Shown: positions 1 to 5,202 of the stretch, piece by piece
Layout: every line of letters begins with the position of its first letter
Position numbering within the stretch: the stretch's first letter is position 1
Assembly (NCBI GenBank): GCA_009785875.1
Contig: WQUF01000206.1
Location: forward strand, 1-5,202
DNA from: Oscillospiraceae bacterium
GTDB lineage: Bacteria > Bacillota > Clostridia > Clostridiales > Clostridiaceae
Length of the DNA: 5,202 nt
Direction: 5' to 3'
Position numbers and translations under genes: made by a program
The notes under the pieces: model-generated
Told to the model about the DNA's origin: nothing
Seen by the model: only the letters and a program-made list of their open reading frames with translations
Databases searched by the model: none

Positions 1-97
1 GTTTAACCTTAACATGAGATGTATTGAAACTAGCATTCTGGACATAACCCAGAAAACTTTTTTTCTTGTTTAACCTTAACATAAGATGTATTGAAAT
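1..97 (+). CRISPR. Trailer end of a type I-B CRISPR array
   Basis: A 30-nt repeat at 1-30 recurs at 68-97 with two substitutions: G to A at repeat position 17 and C to T at position 30. A 37-nt spacer (31-67) separates them, a normal size for type I-B. The repeat starts GTTTAACC and ends ATTGAAAC. The latter is the classic 8-nt 5' handle left after Cas6 cleavage in I-B systems, and it sets the + orientation. Repeats decay toward the cas genes and no leader is seen on that side, so this is the old, distal end and the leader and newer spacers should lie beyond base 1. I did not recognise the source of the 31-67 spacer. The array could be as short as what is seen here or much longer. Confidence 0.93.
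36..67 (+). other. Spacer 1 with terminator-like hairpin
   Basis: Inside spacer 31-67, TTCTGG (36-41) can pair with CCAGAA (49-54) around a 7-nt loop. It is followed after AAC by a run of seven T (58-64). This resembles a small intrinsic terminator captured within a spacer. It could reduce transcription into the downstream degenerate repeat unit, or simply reflect the invader sequence it came from. The stem is only 6 bp, so termination activity is uncertain. Confidence 0.35.
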
Positions 98-153
98 GTA
101 TTTTTTGTTTAATATAAAAGATATTTTAAAGTTTAACCTTAACATGAGATGTA
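68..153 (+). ncRNA. creR: Candidate CreR: crRNA-like cas-regulating RNA
   Basis: The unit is degenerate repeat (68-97), 33-nt spacer-like segment (98-130), degenerate repeat (131-153). The second repeat keeps the first 23 bases, through the expected Cas6 cut (between repeat positions 22 and 23), and loses the last seven. Cas6 processing would give a mature RNA of about 63 nt (90-152) with handle ATTGAAAT. Spacer positions 1-17 match the minus strand at 235-251, just upstream of the cas promoter, with only position 6 mismatched. That base is flipped out in type I Cascade. Positions 18-24 all mismatch, so Cascade should bind without efficient Cas3 cleavage. A TCA sits at the PAM position. Known CreR RNAs of type I systems have this layout and repress cas transcription. 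The role here is inferred. No separate promoter is evident, so it is probably co-transcribed with the array. The alternative is an ordinary old spacer with a chance match in AT-rich DNA. Confidence 0.75.
131..153 (+). repeat. Terminal degenerate CRISPR repeat
   Basis: These 23 bases are identical to the first 23 of the repeat at 1-30. The last seven repeat bases (TTGAAAC) are replaced by unrelated AT-rich sequence. The part retained includes any repeat stem and the expected Cas6 cleavage point, so the 3' end of the upstream RNA could still be made. The lost part would only have served as the 5' handle of a further crRNA. That pattern fits selection to keep the unit at 68-153 processed. Confidence 0.85.
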
Positions 154-190
154 ATTTTCAATTATTTTATATAAAATTATAACTTCATTT

Positions 191-226
191 TATGAACTCA
201 AATTTAGAATTTGAGTTCATATTTTT
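191..226 (+). terminator. Rho-independent terminator of the CRISPR array
   Basis: A perfect 14-bp inverted repeat (191-204 with 208-221) has a 3-nt loop TAG and is followed by five T (222-226). It lies after the last degenerate repeat and before the cas promoter, where it would end the array transcript. The minus-strand side has no T-run, so it acts on + strand transcripts. The stem has only three G-C pairs, so strength is uncertain. A protein-binding dyad is the alternative. Confidence 0.7.
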
Positions 227-234
227 AAAAAAAT

Positions 235-254
235 TATTAAACAAACAATACTGA
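235..254 (-). promoter_or_regulatory. Candidate Cascade operator: target of the crRNA-like RNA
   Basis: Read on the minus strand from 254, TCA is followed by GTATTGTTTGTTTAATA (251 to 235). The spacer at 98-130 begins GTATTTTTTGTTTAATA: 16 of 17 bases agree and the one mismatch is spacer position 6 (base 246). TCA occupies the 5' PAM position used by type I systems and is a functional PAM in some clostridial I-B systems. The PAM side, where Cas8 sits, faces the -35 box starting at 259, so bound Cascade should block RNA polymerase. The PAM of this particular system is not known from the window. Confidence 0.72.
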
Positions 255-258
255 GATA

Positions 259-287
259 TTGACAAATATTTCATTTTTGCATATAAT
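259..287 (+). promoter_or_regulatory. Sigma-A promoter of the cas operon
   Basis: The -35 TTGACA (259-264) and -10 TATAAT (282-287) both match consensus exactly and are spaced by the optimal 17 bp. Transcription should start near 294-295, giving a leader of about 113 nt before cas8b. A consensus promoter would be strongly active if unchecked, which fits the proposed Cascade-dependent repression from the site immediately upstream. Confidence 0.9.
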
Positions 288-294
288 TATATTA

Positions 295-407
295 GCTTAT
301 AGGATTACTTAAGTAAGAGCATACATAAAAGTCTTAATGCTTTATAGATTTTAAGCCTAAGGGTTATGATTGCTTTTAGTTATTGATACTTATGGAGGTG
401 GAGATTA
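295..407 (+). other. 5' leader of the cas operon with strong SD
   Basis: About 113 nt are transcribed before cas8b. GGAGGTGG (394-401) lies at the right distance from the TTG at 408 and decides that start. A weak stem can form between AGCAT (318-322) and ATGCT (337-341). CCTAAG (356-361) could pair imperfectly with CTTATGG (389-395), touching the start of the SD. I recognise no known riboswitch and no convincing leader peptide here. Confidence 0.5.
305..316 (+). promoter_or_regulatory. 12-bp perfect palindrome just downstream of the transcription start
   Basis: TTACTTAAGTAA is a perfect palindrome located about +11 to +22 from the predicted start. The position suits an operator for a dimeric regulator. 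No regulator gene is present in the window to pair it with. In RNA the halves have no loop, so a DNA-level role is more likely than a hairpin. AT-rich DNA makes chance palindromes common, so confidence is low. Confidence 0.3.
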
Positions 408-2207
408 TTGCTTAAAGAATGCTTAGAGGCTTTTGAATATTTACGTAGCACAGATAAGGAAAACAACATCGTTATCGACAATTATGTTCTGGATGAAGGT
501 TTATATTTACTAATCGATAAGGATTTTAACGTTAAAAAAAGCTATGAAGTAGAAAAACCCAAATCTAAATCCAAATCTGATGAAAAAGAAGAAATTATTA
601 GAACTAAAGATTATTATATGTTTTCAAGCTTAGATTATAACTCAATTTTAATCAGCATGAACAAACCTATTGATAAAAAAAAGCAAATACATTCTAATAA
701 TTATTTTACATTTTTCGTTAAAAAAGATGTAATAAGAGATAAAAAGCTTACTCCAGAGATAATAAAAGGATATTATGATGTTCTATTAAATCCAGAGTTA
801 AAATACAAAAGCGATAAAAAGAGCTTGAAACTCTATAAAGATTACGAAGAAACTGCAGGAAAAGTAGATAAAAGCGCAATAGAGATCTACAAGAATTACA
901 TTTTAGAAAATATTTTTAAGAATGAAGATTGGGTAAAAGGCAAAGGCTATTTAAAGATTTTTTTTGATGCCAGCATTTCAGATTATGAAAGGGAGTCTAA
1001 AAGATATATCATACCAAATATATTTAACAGCAACTTCTTCAATGAAGAGATTAATGGCGAAAGTGTTGGTCTTCATGGTAACAATATGGGCATGAATGAT
1101 AAAAAGCCTTTTTTGCGCCATATGAATAGAAAAAATATAGCTCCGGAATTAATAAGCATAGAAAATGCATTGAAATATAAAGATCTGTTTCAATACTTAT
1201 ATGGCTTAGCATCGTCTGGCATAAAAGATGTCTATATAAGCGAAAGAAATATTAAATTAGAAAACAAAAAAGATGAAGATTTTACTGGAATATATTTAAG
1301 GATTAACAAAGGGACGGAACTTGAAATATTATACTGTGATAAGATCATAAAATACAGAAATAAAATTGAAAGCTTTGATATAGAAAATATTTTAAAGATC
1401 GATTATGAAAAATACAAGGATAAGTACAAAGACTTATCTTTATTGGATAAAATGGTAGGGAGCTTAAGCGATATAGAAAGGTTAATAGATACATTTTTCT
1501 TTAACAAATACTTGAGACTCAATTATTTTACTGAAGCTTCAGATATAAAATTAAATGACGATAAAATAAGGCAGATGTTAATAACTTATAGGATGTTCTT
1601 TTTTAGGTGGTTTAAGCTTGGGTATACAGAAGATGTTTTAGAAAAATTTAAAAGTATTTCTATCTATTTATTAAAGGATACTCTCATAAATGATTCATAT
1701 TTAAAAGCGTGTGCACAATTTAACATTATATTTTCTATAATAAATTATCTGGAAAGAAAGGAAGAAAATATGGCTGATATTCGAACACAATTGTATAAAA
1801 ACTTATCTAGAAAAGTTAATAGTTCTGAATCTGAATTAGAAATTATTGAAAATGATAAAGAATATTATTTTGCTCTTGGACAAATAGTTAATTACTTAAA
1901 CTCCATTAACAAATCAAAAAATAAAGATAACTTATTTCTAAAACAGGTTTTAGAATCAAATACTAATGAAAGAACCAAAGAAATTATCACTCGAATGATA
2001 AAAAAATATGCTTATAGTAAAAATATCAATAGAAAAAGATTTAGAAATTTAGGATCCATGGTTATGGGATATATTATTGATACAGAAGAAAAAGATGATT
2101 TTATGATCATACTTGGGTATTTAAACAACAATGTGATATATGAAAAGAAAGACGACAAAAGTGAGATAGATGAAGATGATGATGAAGGAGTAGAGGAAAA
2201 TGAATAA
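408..2207 (+). CDS. cas8b: Cas8b (Csh1 family), type I-B Cascade large subunit
   Basis: This 599-aa protein matches the Csh1/Cas8b family from memory in its opening (MLKECLEAF, then a VIDNYVLDEGLYLLID-like segment) and in a central block around residues 221-250 (GLHGNNMGMNDKKPF, then RKN). Cas8b is the cytoplasmic large subunit of I-B Cascade. It recognises the PAM, holds the crRNA 5' end and recruits Cas3. A lysine- and serine-rich low-complexity stretch lies near residues 48-60 and the C-terminus is strongly acidic (about residues 580-599). The TTG start is chosen for the SD GGAGGTGG nine bases upstream and because the next Met is residue 70, which would remove the conserved N-terminus. It is the first gene of the operon and overlaps cas7 by 8 nt. 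The C-terminal 145 residues can also be made separately as Cas11b. No zinc-finger cysteine cluster is visible. Confidence 0.93.
   Translation: MLKECLEAFEYLRSTDKENNIVIDNYVLDEGLYLLIDKDFNVKKSYEVEKPKSKSKSDEKEEIIRTKDYYMFSSLDYNSILISMNKPIDKKKQIHSNNYFTFFVKKDVIRDKKLTPEIIKGYYDVLLNPELKYKSDKKSLKLYKDYEETAGKVDKSAIEIYKNYILENIFKNEDWVKGKGYLKIFFDASISDYERESKRYIIPNIFNSNFFNEEINGESVGLHGNNMGMNDKKPFLRHMNRKNIAPELISIENALKYKDLFQYLYGLASSGIKDVYISERNIKLENKKDEDFTGIYLRINKGTELEILYCDKIIKYRNKIESFDIENILKIDYEKYKDKYKDLSLLDKMVGSLSDIERLIDTFFFNKYLRLNYFTEASDIKLNDDKIRQMLITYRMFFFRWFKLGYTEDVLEKFKSISIYLLKDTLINDSYLKACAQFNIIFSIINYLERKEENMADIRTQLYKNLSRKVNSSESELEIIENDKEYYFALGQIVNYLNSINKSKNKDNLFLKQVLESNTNERTKEIITRMIKKYAYSKNINRKRFRNLGSMVMGYIIDTEEKDDFMIILGYLNNNVIYEKKDDKSEIDEDDDEGVEENE
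1770..2207 (+). CDS. cas11b: Cas11b small subunit from an internal start in cas8b
   Basis: Within cas8b and in the same frame, AAAGGAAG (1757-1764) precedes ATG at 1770 (Met455) with AAGGA (1758-1762) 7 nt away, an ideal ribosome binding site inside a coding region. Translation from it gives a 145-aa, charged and probably helical protein beginning MADIRTQLYK, the usual size of a Cas11 small subunit. Type I-B, I-C and I-D systems are known to make Cas11 by internal initiation in cas8 or cas10d, and no separate cas11 gene is present here. Cas11 copies line the belly of Cascade and stabilise the R-loop. The start is seen directly in sequence; its use is inferred. Confidence 0.8.
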   Translation: MADIRTQLYKNLSRKVNSSESELEIIENDKEYYFALGQIVNYLNSINKSKNKDNLFLKQVLESNTNERTKEIITRMIKKYAYSKNINRKRFRNLGSMVMGYIIDTEEKDDFMIILGYLNNNVIYEKKDDKSEIDEDDDEGVEENE

Positions 2208-3156
2208 AAGAGTTTATGGAATTTGTGGAATTAAATCTATAATGTCTAATTGGAATGCAGATTTTACAGGGTATCCAAAGAGCATCTCTACAGGTGAGTA
2301 CTTTGGATCTGATAAAGCTTTAAAATATCCAATGAAGAAGATGTGGATGGATGAAGGTGAGCTTGTTCTAAATATAAAAACCTTTAAATTCGATGAAAAA
2401 GAAGGTAAATTGAGGCCAAAATCCTTAAAGGAAAGATATGAGGAATTATTTGAAGTTAAGGATTTAAAACAAGAAAAAGATAACAAAAAAACAATTAGCA
2501 ATATTTTTAAAGCTATCGATGTGAAAAATTTCGGTTCAACTTTTGCTGTGGAAAATAGCAATTTCTCTATTACAGGTGCAGTGCAAATAACTCAAGGATT
2601 TAATAAGTATAGTGGAATGACTCCTGAAGAGCAGCAAATCCTATCTCCATTTAGAGCAGAAAACAGCCAGCAAAGGCAAAAAAATGAAGAGGCAGATAAT
2701 ACGACTTTAGGAACAAAAATTGTAGCAAATGAAGCCCATTATTTTTATACTTTTGTTGTAAATCCAAAAGCATATGATGAATATGTTAAGCTTGGTGTCA
2801 CTGAAGGATACACAGAAAAAGACTATGAGAAATTTAAAGATGCTGCAATTAGTTCTGCCACTGCTTTTAATACAAATTCAAAAATTGGTTGCGAAAATGA
2901 ATTTACTATGTTTATTGAAGTTGAAAAGGATTTATATCTCCCAGACATTGCAAATTACATCGAGTTTGTAAAAAATGCAGATAAGGACGAAATAATTTTA
3001 AAATGCCACGATCTTTTGAAAAAAGTAAGTGACAGAATTCTAAAAATCGAAATATACTATAATGTTTATAAGTTGAAGAGACCTGATTTAAAAGGCATCG
3101 ATAATGTAAAGTACTTTGATATATTCACAAAAGAGGTCTGCGATGAAGGGGATTAA
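2200..3156 (+). CDS. cas7: Cas7b (Csh2 family), Cascade backbone subunit
   Basis: This 318-aa protein is recognisable as Csh2. The N-terminal segment CGIKSIMSNWNADFTGYPK (residues 9-27) and GSDKALKYP follow the family pattern, as does the central FGSTFAVENSNFSITGAVQ (residues 111-129) leading into ITQGFN. Cas7 is a RAMP-fold RNA-binding protein. Several copies form the helical backbone that coats the crRNA spacer, and its thumb inserts at every sixth nucleotide. That geometry matters for the position-6 mismatch described for the regulatory RNA upstream. The ATG at 2200 has AAGGAG at 2185-2190 and lies 8 nt inside the end of cas8b, indicating translational coupling. Its end overlaps cas5 by 14 nt. 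The reading frame is intact. Confidence 0.94.
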   Translation: MNKRVYGICGIKSIMSNWNADFTGYPKSISTGEYFGSDKALKYPMKKMWMDEGELVLNIKTFKFDEKEGKLRPKSLKERYEELFEVKDLKQEKDNKKTISNIFKAIDVKNFGSTFAVENSNFSITGAVQITQGFNKYSGMTPEEQQILSPFRAENSQQRQKNEEADNTTLGTKIVANEAHYFYTFVVNPKAYDEYVKLGVTEGYTEKDYEKFKDAAISSATAFNTNSKIGCENEFTMFIEVEKDLYLPDIANYIEFVKNADKDEIILKCHDLLKKVSDRILKIEIYYNVYKLKRPDLKGIDNVKYFDIFTKEVCDEGD

Positions 3157-3871
3157 GTTTAAATTAAGTGGGAGAAATGCTTTTTTTAAGAAAAATGATG
3201 TAAATGCGTATGTTTATTATACCTATGGAAATATTCATAAGGTTGCACTTCTGGGTATATTCGGCGGGATAATAGGTTTATCAGGGTATACTGAGCAAGA
3301 GAAAAGCGTATACCCGGAGTTTTACGAGAAATTAAAGGATTTAAAAATAGCTATAATTCCACTAAACAAAAAAGGATATATAAATAAAAAAATACAGACT
3401 TTTAATAATTCAGTAGGGTATGCCTCTAAAGAAGAAGGTGGGAACTTAATTGTAAAAGAGCAATGGCTAGAGGAACCAGCTTGGGAAATATATGTATTAG
3501 ACGATGGTAGCCCAGTATATATTAAAATAGAGGATTATTTGTTAAATAAAAAATGTGAATATTTGCCTTACTTAGGGAAAAATGACCACTATGGTAACAT
3601 AGAAGATGTTGAAAAGGTGGAGTTTATCGAAGTATCTCATTTAAATAGAATAGATAGCCTCTTTATAAAAAATAAATTTAATATTTTTGATAGTAAAAAT
3701 CCTTTTGATCCTATTTGGAAATATGAAGAGCTGCTACCTATAAGCATCTCTGAGGAAACTAATCATTATATAAAAGAAAACTTTGCTTTTACAAATGCAA
3801 GAGTAGAGAGTATAAAAAGAGCTGTGATAAATAAATGCCTAAACGATAATAAAAATATTTTTATGTTTTAA
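3143..3871 (+). CDS. cas5: Cas5 (I-B/Csh type), crRNA handle-binding subunit
   Basis: From the ATG at 3143 this is a 242-aa protein opening MKGIKFKLSGRNAFFKK, followed by YGNIHKVALLGIFGG and then IIGLSGY, the hallmark glycine-rich N-terminus of Cas5 RAMP proteins. Cas5 caps the foot of Cascade, gripping the 8-nt 5' handle of the crRNA and contacting Cas8. An earlier in-frame ATG at 3116 would add nine non-conserved residues. The 3143 start is preferred because AGAGG (3132-3136) is correctly spaced and family proteins begin at this point. It overlaps the end of cas7 by 14 nt. The stop codon is partly inside the stem-loop that separates it from cas3. Confidence 0.92.
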   Translation: MKGIKFKLSGRNAFFKKNDVNAYVYYTYGNIHKVALLGIFGGIIGLSGYTEQEKSVYPEFYEKLKDLKIAIIPLNKKGYINKKIQTFNNSVGYASKEEGGNLIVKEQWLEEPAWEIYVLDDGSPVYIKIEDYLLNKKCEYLPYLGKNDHYGNIEDVEKVEFIEVSHLNRIDSLFIKNKFNIFDSKNPFDPIWKYEELLPISISEETNHYIKENFAFTNARVESIKRAVINKCLNDNKNIFMF

Positions 3872-3898
3872 TGGAGGGATTTTTTTATCCCTTCATTA
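3869..3898 (+). terminator. Stem-loop between cas5 and cas3, possible attenuator
   Basis: TAATGGAGGGAT (3869-3880) pairs with ATCCCTTCATTA (3887-3898), giving 12 bp with one G-U pair around a loop of six T. The tail ATTATTTT is only moderately T-rich. The stem includes the cas5 stop codon. It could terminate a fraction of transcripts or protect the 3' end of the Cascade mRNA, so that Cas3 is made at lower level than the multi-copy Cascade subunits. The cas3 SD lies just 4 nt beyond it. Confidence 0.6.
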
Positions 3899-3902
3899 TT
3901 TT

Positions 3903-3910
3903 GGAGGTGG
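3903..3910 (+). promoter_or_regulatory. Ribosome binding site deciding the cas3 TTG start
   Basis: GGAGGTGG is identical to the element in front of cas8b (394-401) and is likewise followed by a TTG start, here 4 nt after the SD. The next ATG in frame, at 4092, would delete the first HD-domain segment, so TTG at 3915 is the supported start. Confidence 0.85.
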
Positions 3911-3914
3911 AAAA

Positions 3915-5202
3915 TTGTTAAATCATATTAAAAATGAAGATAATATCTACGCTCATGTTAAGAAACCAAGAAAAGAGCTTCTAAAAGAACACATAGAACT
4001 TTCGCATAAATATTTCGAAAAAATCTTAAAAGATAGCGATTTTAAAAATGTGATAAAAAATCTGGAAGAGAAAATTGTAAAAGATTATTCTATGGATTTT
4101 AAGAAAATTTGGAATGAGATGATAATAGATACAGTTTTATTTCACGATTTTGGGAAAATAAATCCTAACTTTCAGCACAACAAAATGGATAATGCGAATA
4201 TAAATAAAGTAGATGGAACTTCTGATTCGAAGCATTCATTATTATCTTCAGTTTTGTATGTAGACTATTATTTTCCTAAAATAAGAGAATTTTCTAAAAC
4301 CAATGTAGATGAAGCTTTTAAACTTATTTTATTCATGTATATAAATAGCTATATAATTTCTAAGCATCATGGGGCTTTAGGTAAGTTTGCAGATTTTAAA
4401 AATGAAATTATGAAGAAGATCGATGAATTAGGTACTCCTAAAAGAAAGGATCTATTGAGATATTTTGATAAAAAAATTAAAATCACATCTGAGGATATAG
4501 AGAAAACATTTATTCAGAATATTGAAGAGGATTCAGTTGAAAAAGAATGGGATAGCAATATTTATTACTATATATATTCAAAAATTCTATTTTCATTGCT
4601 TGTTGCTTGTGATTATTATTCAACTTATGAATTTATGAACATTCAAAAAGTTGATGATTTTGGAAATGAAATAGATGTGGACGAACTTATGAGGGAATTT
4701 AAAAGTACCAAAGTATATGAAGGCATCGAAAATTATTCAAAGACTCATTCTGATGTTAAAAATATAAATGATCTAAGAAGTGAAATGTTCCTGGAAGCTC
4801 AAGGAAATTTTATTGAGAATTTTAGCCATAATATTTTCTACTTAGAAGCACCTACAGGGTCTGGAAAAACCATAACTTCTATTAACTTGTTTTTAAAAGC
4901 ACTGGAAAAGGACAAAAATACTAAAAAGATATTCTACATATTTCCTTTTAATACATTGGTGGAGCAAACAAATGATTCCATATTAAAATGCTTTGGAAAA
5001 GGTGTAGAGAAAGATGTAGCTGTCATAAATTCTATAACTCCCATAAAATATGTAGACGAATCAGAAGATAATAACATCAGACTTGAGAGATTAAAAAGTA
5101 AAACTATAAATTATGAGGAGATGCTGCTTGACAGGCAGTTCTTGCATTACCCTATAGTCCTTACAACACATGTGAGCTTTTTTAATATACTCTTTGGTAC
5201 AT
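3915..5202 (+). CDS. cas3: Cas3 HD nuclease-helicase, 5' part (runs off window)
   Basis: The frame is open from TTG at 3915 to the window end, 429 residues, roughly half of a full Cas3. The HD nuclease domain comes first. Likely metal ligands are H26 (KEHIELSH), H77-D78 (FHDFGK), H107 (KHSLLSS), H151-H152 (SKHHGAL) and D233 (LVACDYYS). The SF2 helicase domain follows, with Walker A APTGSGKT at residues 312-319, a motif Ia-like FPFNTLVEQT near 343-352 and TTH near 417-419. The DExH box should lie just past the window. Cas3 is recruited by Cascade at a fully paired R-loop, then nicks and degrades the non-target strand while translocating. It is the fourth gene of the operon, separated from cas5 by a stem-loop. 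No broken motif is seen. Confidence 0.95.
   Translation, partial: MLNHIKNEDNIYAHVKKPRKELLKEHIELSHKYFEKILKDSDFKNVIKNLEEKIVKDYSMDFKKIWNEMIIDTVLFHDFGKINPNFQHNKMDNANINKVDGTSDSKHSLLSSVLYVDYYFPKIREFSKTNVDEAFKLILFMYINSYIISKHHGALGKFADFKNEIMKKIDELGTPKRKDLLRYFDKKIKITSEDIEKTFIQNIEEDSVEKEWDSNIYYYIYSKILFSLLVACDYYSTYEFMNIQKVDDFGNEIDVDELMREFKSTKVYEGIENYSKTHSDVKNINDLRSEMFLEAQGNFIENFSHNIFYLEAPTGSGKTITSINLFLKALEKDKNTKKIFYIFPFNTLVEQTNDSILKCFGKGVEKDVAVINSITPIKYVDESEDNNIRLERLKSKTINYEEMLLDRQFLHYPIVLTTHVSFFNILFGT

Noticed and set aside
107..130. GTTTAA-starting segment in spacer 2 as a further, heavily decayed repeat
   Set aside because: It would need several deletions to align, leave a 9-nt spacer before it and none after it. 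Reading 98-130 as one 33-nt spacer fits better.
293..342. Spacer 1 as a second guide to the cas leader (TAGC at 293, AGCATT complement at 336-341)
   Set aside because: Matches are only 4 to 6 nt, with early seed mismatches and no plausible PAM.
366..386. Six-codon leader peptide (ATG at 366, TGA at 384), considered as a CreT-like toxin or attenuator
   Set aside because: The only SD-like bases (AAGGG) are too close to the ATG, and the promoter here continues into cas8b rather than ending after a small RNA.
2214..2561. 115-aa open frame on the minus strand inside cas7
   Set aside because: It lies wholly within the well-supported cas7 frame, has no recognisable family and is explained as a shadow of AT-rich coding sequence.
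2774..2971. 65-aa open frame in another + frame inside cas7
   Set aside because: Shadow of cas7: no convincing SD or family resemblance, and low-complexity leucine-rich translation.
3116..3142. Upstream ATG extending Cas5 by nine residues
   Set aside because: The extra residues are not part of the Cas5 pattern and the ATG at 3143 has the better-spaced SD.

Overview
The window is the cas-proximal end of a type I-B CRISPR-Cas locus from a very AT-rich bacterium. The codon use (A/T-ending codons, many AAA, ATA and TTA), strong GGAGG-type ribosome binding sites, TTG starts, a textbook sigma-A promoter and the Csh1/Csh2-type Cascade genes suggest a low-GC Firmicute of the Clostridia. I cannot name the species. 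All genes read on the + strand.

Layout: (1) Bases 1-153 hold the trailer end of a CRISPR array: an intact-looking 30-nt repeat (1-30), a 37-nt spacer, a repeat with two substitutions (68-97), a 33-nt spacer (98-130), and a third repeat that matches only through its first 23 bases (131-153). (2) A 14-bp hairpin with a short T-tract (191-226) closes the array transcript. (3) A perfect sigma-A promoter (TTGACA, 17 bp, TATAAT; 259-287) drives a roughly 110-nt leader and then the operon. (4) cas8b (408-2207), carrying an internal start for the small subunit Cas11b (1770-2207), cas7 (2200-3156) and cas5 (3143-3871) overlap one another and encode Cascade. (5) A stem-loop (3869-3898) separates them from cas3 (3915 to beyond the window end), the HD nuclease-helicase. 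No cas6, cas4, cas1 or cas2 lies in the window.

The most notable observation is that the last spacer (98-130), flanked by the two degenerate repeats, is not an ordinary spacer. Its first 17 nt match the minus strand at 235-251, directly upstream of the cas promoter -35 box, with a single mismatch at spacer position 6. That is the position type I Cascade flips out and does not read. The match stops sharply after position 17, and a TCA, an established PAM in some clostridial I-B systems, sits on the correct (5') side of the target. This is the architecture of a CRISPR-like cas-regulating RNA (CreR): a crRNA look-alike that would lead Cascade to bind, but not cleave, its own promoter. The proposed circuit is that Cas8b-Cas11b-Cas7-Cas5 loaded with this RNA represses its own operon. 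The operon would be derepressed when Cascade is scarce, occupied by other crRNAs, or inactivated by an anti-CRISPR. This is inferred from sequence only.
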